Origin: Paraburkholderia ginsengiterrae
Lineage (GTDB): Bacteria; Pseudomonadota; Gammaproteobacteria; Burkholderiales; Burkholderiaceae
Length of the DNA stretch: 64,000 bases
NCBI RefSeq assembly: GCF_001645125.1
Contig: NZ_LXKA01000254.1
Span: 1 to 64,000, forward strand
Direction of reading: 5' to 3'
In this document: piece by piece, positions 61,495 through 64,000 of the stretch
Layout of the letters: each line of letters opens with the position of its first letter
Position numbering within the stretch: the first letter of the stretch is position 1
Notes under the pieces: generated by a model
The model's database searches: none
Seen by the model: the letters and a program-made list of their open reading frames with translations, nothing else
Told to the model about the DNA's origin: nothing
Made by a program: the position numbers and the translations under genes

Positions 61495-62920
61495 CGCGGG
61501 CCTCCACGGGGATGTCGACGACATCGTCGGCATACATTGCTGGTGAGAGCGGGATCGGCTTGACGGGCGGCTGGCTGCGCAAGCGGCCCACCGTTTCGAG
61601 GGGCTTGCCGGTTTCTTCCGCCAGCAGATTCAGCGCGGCTTCGCCGCACATGCGGCCCTGGCAGCGGCCCATGCCGACGCGAGTGAGCGCCTTGAGACGG
61701 TTGATCTCATTCGCTTCGCCGCCACGGATGCAGCGTCGCAAAGTACCGGCGTCGATCTCTTCGCAGCGGCACACGGTCATGTCGTCGGGCCATTGTGAGG
61801 CGCACCGGACGGGCGGCGCGAAAGCCGTCTCGATGCCCTCGCGAAACACCGCGATGCGTTTCAGGCCGCGTTCGAGCGCAGCAACGTCGAGCATGCCTGG
61901 CCCGCGTGGATGCGCGATGCCGAGATCGTCGAGCAAGGCCAACGCCGCGCGCCGGCCGGCCAGTTCGGCAGCGTCCGCGCCGGCAATGGCCGCACCGTCG
62001 CCGGCGAGATAGAGGCCGGGCACGGAACTGCGTCCTGCCGGGTCGAGCTCGGGCAGCCAGCCACGTTGGGTCGCGTCGAACCGGAAGCGGCAGCCCGCTA
62101 GGTCGGCGAGCTGGGTTTCGGGTTTCAGGCCGAAGCTGATACCAACTGCATCGCAGGCGATGGTTTCGGTTACCGAGCCAATGCTCGAAGCGCGCCATTC
62201 GATGGCTTCCACACCCTCGGCGCCACGCATGCCCACCACGGTCACATCGCGCTCGATTCGCACGCCATGCGTTTTCAGCCAGCCGACGTAGTACAGGCCT
62301 TTCGCGAACGTCGAGGGCAAGCGTGCGAGTTTCGGCGCCGCGGCGATCTGTTGCGACAGCGGACTCGTGTCGAGCACGGCTGCGACCTGCGCGCCGGCTT
62401 TCACGTACTGATACGCCACCAGATACAACAGCGGTCCGGTGCCGGCCAGCACGACGCGCCGGCCGATTGCGCAACCTTGTGCCTTCAGCGCGACCTGGGC
62501 CGCACCGAGCGTGTAGACGCCGGGCAGGGTCCAGCCCGGGACCGGCAGTACGCGGTCGGTCGCGCCGCTTGCGATGATCAGATGCGTGAACGGCATACGA
62601 ACCTCGCGCCCCGCCTGCAAGGTGTCCAACCGGCCCGCTTCGCAAGCCCATGCGAGTGTGTCGGGGCGATAGTCGAGGTGAGGCACGAGCGCGGCCATGG
62701 TCGAATGCAAGGCCTCGGCCTTGTGCGCTTCGAAACCGTAGAGCGTTTTTTTCGTGCGCTGGAAGCCGCCGTGTGCCGGCGGCTGCCGGTAAATCTGACC
62801 ACCCCAGCGCGCGTTTTCATCGATCACCACGGGCTTGAGGCCGGCGGCGACCAGGACTTCGGCGGCGCGCACGCCGGCCGGTCCCGCGCCGACGATCACG
62901 ATGCGGCGTTCGTCGCTCAT
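61487..62920 (-). CDS. FAD/NAD(P)-binding dehydrogenase subunit with C-terminal [2Fe-2S] (HcnB/OoxA-like)
   Basis: This 477-residue protein has an FAD motif RIVIVGAGPAGVRAAEVLVAAG near the start, WGGQIYRQPP, a second nucleotide-binding loop VVLAGTGPLLYLVAYQYV, and a C-terminal cysteine cluster CRCEEI then GRCQGRMCG (Fer2_BFD-like), typical of HcnB/OoxA subunits. Electrons from the amino-acid oxidation flow through this subunit and the small ferredoxin-like partner. It overlaps the small [2Fe-2S] gene by four bases and the DAO gene by eight. Confidence 0.87.
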   Translation of the reverse strand: MSDERRIVIVGAGPAGVRAAEVLVAAGLKPVVIDENARWGGQIYRQPPAHGGFQRTKKTLYGFEAHKAEALHSTMAALVPHLDYRPDTLAWACEAGRLDTLQAGREVRMPFTHLIIASGATDRVLPVPGWTLPGVYTLGAAQVALKAQGCAIGRRVVLAGTGPLLYLVAYQYVKAGAQVAAVLDTSPLSQQIAAAPKLARLPSTFAKGLYYVGWLKTHGVRIERDVTVVGMRGAEGVEAIEWRASSIGSVTETIACDAVGISFGLKPETQLADLAGCRFRFDATQRGWLPELDPAGRSSVPGLYLAGDGAAIAGADAAELAGRRAALALLDDLGIAHPRGPGMLDVAALERGLKRIAVFREGIETAFAPPVRCASQWPDDMTVCRCEEIDAGTLRRCIRGGEANEINRLKALTRVGMGRCQGRMCGEAALNLLAEETGKPLETVGRLRSQPPVKPIPLSPAMYADDVVDIPVEARDE

Positions 62921-63297
62921 CGCGCCTCTCCCTGGCCGGCCGAGGCGTCGGCAAACCGCGTGAGAACACGCATCCCTTCGGTCACGAGTGTCGAGCACGC
63001 GCGCAAACGCCGGCCGTCTTCAGTACGCATCCAGCAGTCCTGGCATGCACCGATCAGACAGAAGCCGGCGCGCGGCGCACCGCTGAATTCGCTGTCGCGC
63101 ACGCGACGTTGCTGCATCAGCACGGCGGTCAACAGCGTGTCGCCTTGCAACGCGGTGACTTCATGGCCGTCGAGAAAGAAGCGAAGCGGGGCGCGCTGCG
63201 TTTCCGCAACGCGCATGAATTGCGGCTCGCGGCGCGGCGCGGCGGCAGGAGTGGACGGCAAGCTGGACGGCATGGGCGAGTAGGCGGAAGGGGACAT
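62917..63297 (-). CDS. Small [2Fe-2S] ferredoxin-like subunit (HcnA-like)
   Basis: This 126-residue protein carries a plant-type ferredoxin-like binding pattern: FCLIGACQDCWMRTEDGRRLRAC supplies the four cysteines for one [2Fe-2S] cluster, with HEVTALQGDTLLTAVL before it. It matches the gamma subunit HcnA or its opine-oxidase relative; the N-terminal 25 residues are Ser/Pro-rich and extra. The ATG at 63297 overlaps the permease stop in TGATG, so translation is coupled; a TTG at 63300 is adjacent. Confidence 0.85.
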   Translation of the reverse strand: MSPSAYSPMPSSLPSTPAAAPRREPQFMRVAETQRAPLRFFLDGHEVTALQGDTLLTAVLMQQRRVRDSEFSGAPRAGFCLIGACQDCWMRTEDGRRLRACSTLVTEGMRVLTRFADASAGQGEAR

Positions 63298-64000
63298 CAA
63301 TGCTGGCCAATCAGAATGCGGTTGAGTCCATACACGCGATCGAGCAGCAGCATCGCGCCGCCGGTGATGAAGATCACCAGCGCGGACACGGATGCCATCA
63401 TCGGGTCGATCGATTCGGTGGCGTACATGTACATGCGCACTGGCAGCGTGACGGTTTGCGGCGAGGTGACGAAGATCGACATCGTCAGTTCATCGAAGCT
63501 GTTGATGAAAGCCAGCAGCCAGCCGCCGGTAATGCCCGGCAGAATCATCGGCAACGTGATGCGGCGAAACGTGGTCCAGGGATCAGCGCCGAGCGAGTGC
63601 GCGGCGTGCTCGACGCTGCGATCCAGCCCGCTTACCGAAGCGAGCACGAGGCGCATGACGAACGGCGTAATGATGATCATGTGTGCGAGCACTAGCCACG
63701 CGAACGAACCGGTCGCGCCGATCAGCGCGAAGAAGCGCAGCAGCGCAATGCCGAGCACGAGACCGGGAATCACCAGCGGCGAGAGCAGCAGGCCATTGAG
63801 AAAGCCACGACCCGGAAAGCGTGCGCGGCCGATGGCGAGCGCGGCGGGCAGCGCGACGATCAGGGACAGCGTCGCCGAAGCGAACGCGAGCTTCAGGCTA
63901 TTGAAAAACGCGCTGATGAAATCAGGGTAATTGAGGATCGCGCGGAACCAGCGCAGCGAGACGCCGTGCGTGGGCAGCGTGAGCGTTTCGTCGGGTGTGA
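63297..64000 (-). CDS. ABC transporter permease, PotI/PotC type (cut by window edge)
   Basis: At least 234 residues of a spermidine/putrescine-type inner-membrane permease are visible, with LPAALAIGRARFPGRGFLNGLLLSPLVIPG and the EAA loop HAAHSLGADPWTTFRRITLPMILPGI. Five membrane segments follow. The N-terminus lies beyond the right window edge. The reading frame ends at 63297, sharing one base with the [2Fe-2S] gene start. It belongs to the operon that also carries the dehydrogenase subunits and the binding protein; the ATPase and second permease are presumably upstream, outside the window. Confidence 0.88.
   Translation of the reverse strand, partial: TPDETLTLPTHGVSLRWFRAILNYPDFISAFFNSLKLAFASATLSLIVALPAALAIGRARFPGRGFLNGLLLSPLVIPGLVLGIALLRFFALIGATGSFAWLVLAHMIIITPFVMRLVLASVSGLDRSVEHAAHSLGADPWTTFRRITLPMILPGITGGWLLAFINSFDELTMSIFVTSPQTVTLPVRMYMYATESIDPMMASVSALVIFITGGAMLLLDRVYGLNRILIGQH

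Noticed and set aside
1-64000. CRISPR arrays, tRNA or rRNA genes, insertion sequences, integrases, toxin-antitoxin or phage genes
   Set aside because: None were recognised on either strand; coding density and composition are uniform.

Overview
The window looks like a catabolic stretch of a Burkholderiales genome, most probably Paraburkholderia or a close relative (inference). The signs are uniformly GC-rich coding DNA, two Gram-negative porins of the burkholderial type, a phasin, the DUF2844/DUF3443 lipoprotein pair, many LysR/TetR/AraC/MarR/IclR regulators each beside its own small pathway, and many ABC/MFS carriers. I see no rRNA, tRNA, CRISPR array, insertion sequence, integrase or replication origin. 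Both window edges cut genes: etfB on the left and an ABC permease on the right.

Layout. 1-2655 (minus): thiolase, class III CoA-transferase and the start of etfB, a fatty or aromatic acyl-CoA degradation run. 2981-6455: LysR divergent from an MFS carrier and a quinone oxidoreductase. 6544-9320: AraC regulator, porin, BON protein. 9512-18266: a degradative island with a TauD-type dioxygenase plus AraC regulator, a beta-keto acid cleavage enzyme (BKACE) behind an AraC-like tandem repeat, LysR divergent from a CsiD/GlaH glutarate hydroxylase and an FMN hydroxyacid dehydrogenase, then an aldehyde dehydrogenase divergent from TetR. 18804-23638: second porin, TetR/tautomerase pair, MFS/LysR pair. 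23823-28318: TetR-controlled alkyl-sulfate module (GMC alcohol dehydrogenase, alkylsulfatase with SCP2 domain, acyl-CoA ligase remnant). 28448-33451: small envelope and secreted proteins, a phasin, and DUF2844/DUF3443. 33547-35394: an HMW1C-type cytoplasmic N-glycosyltransferase. 35606-44114: zinc metallopeptidase divergent from a transglutaminase-DUF2126 / circularly permuted ATP-grasp-alpha-E / transglutaminase operon. 44304-48310: IclR, polar amino-acid ABC transporter and HutG. 48463-53604: two MarR regulators and an EmrAB-type efflux pump whose outer-membrane gene carries an in-frame amber codon. 53650-59223: thiolase, nucleoside salvage operon (NupC, cytidine deaminase, nucleoside hydrolase), ketopantoate-reductase-like protein, small membrane protein. 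59279-64000 (minus): an HcnABC/opine-oxidase-like three-subunit dehydrogenase inside a polyamine-type ABC transporter operon.

How the parts work together. Most blocks are a regulator, a carrier and two or three enzymes feeding central metabolism: glutarate to 2-oxoglutarate, alkyl sulfate to fatty aldehyde or acid, nucleosides to bases and ribose, formiminoglutamate to glutamate. Several regulators sit next to inverted or direct repeats that read as their operators. The clearest are T(C/A)GGAAT-N4-ATTCCGA twice around the alkyl-sulfate TetR, TGTGC-GTAT-GCACA three times around the MarR/EmrAB module, and a 17-bp direct repeat with 21-bp period upstream of the BKACE gene.

All functional calls are by reading motifs and remembered family patterns; no database search was possible.
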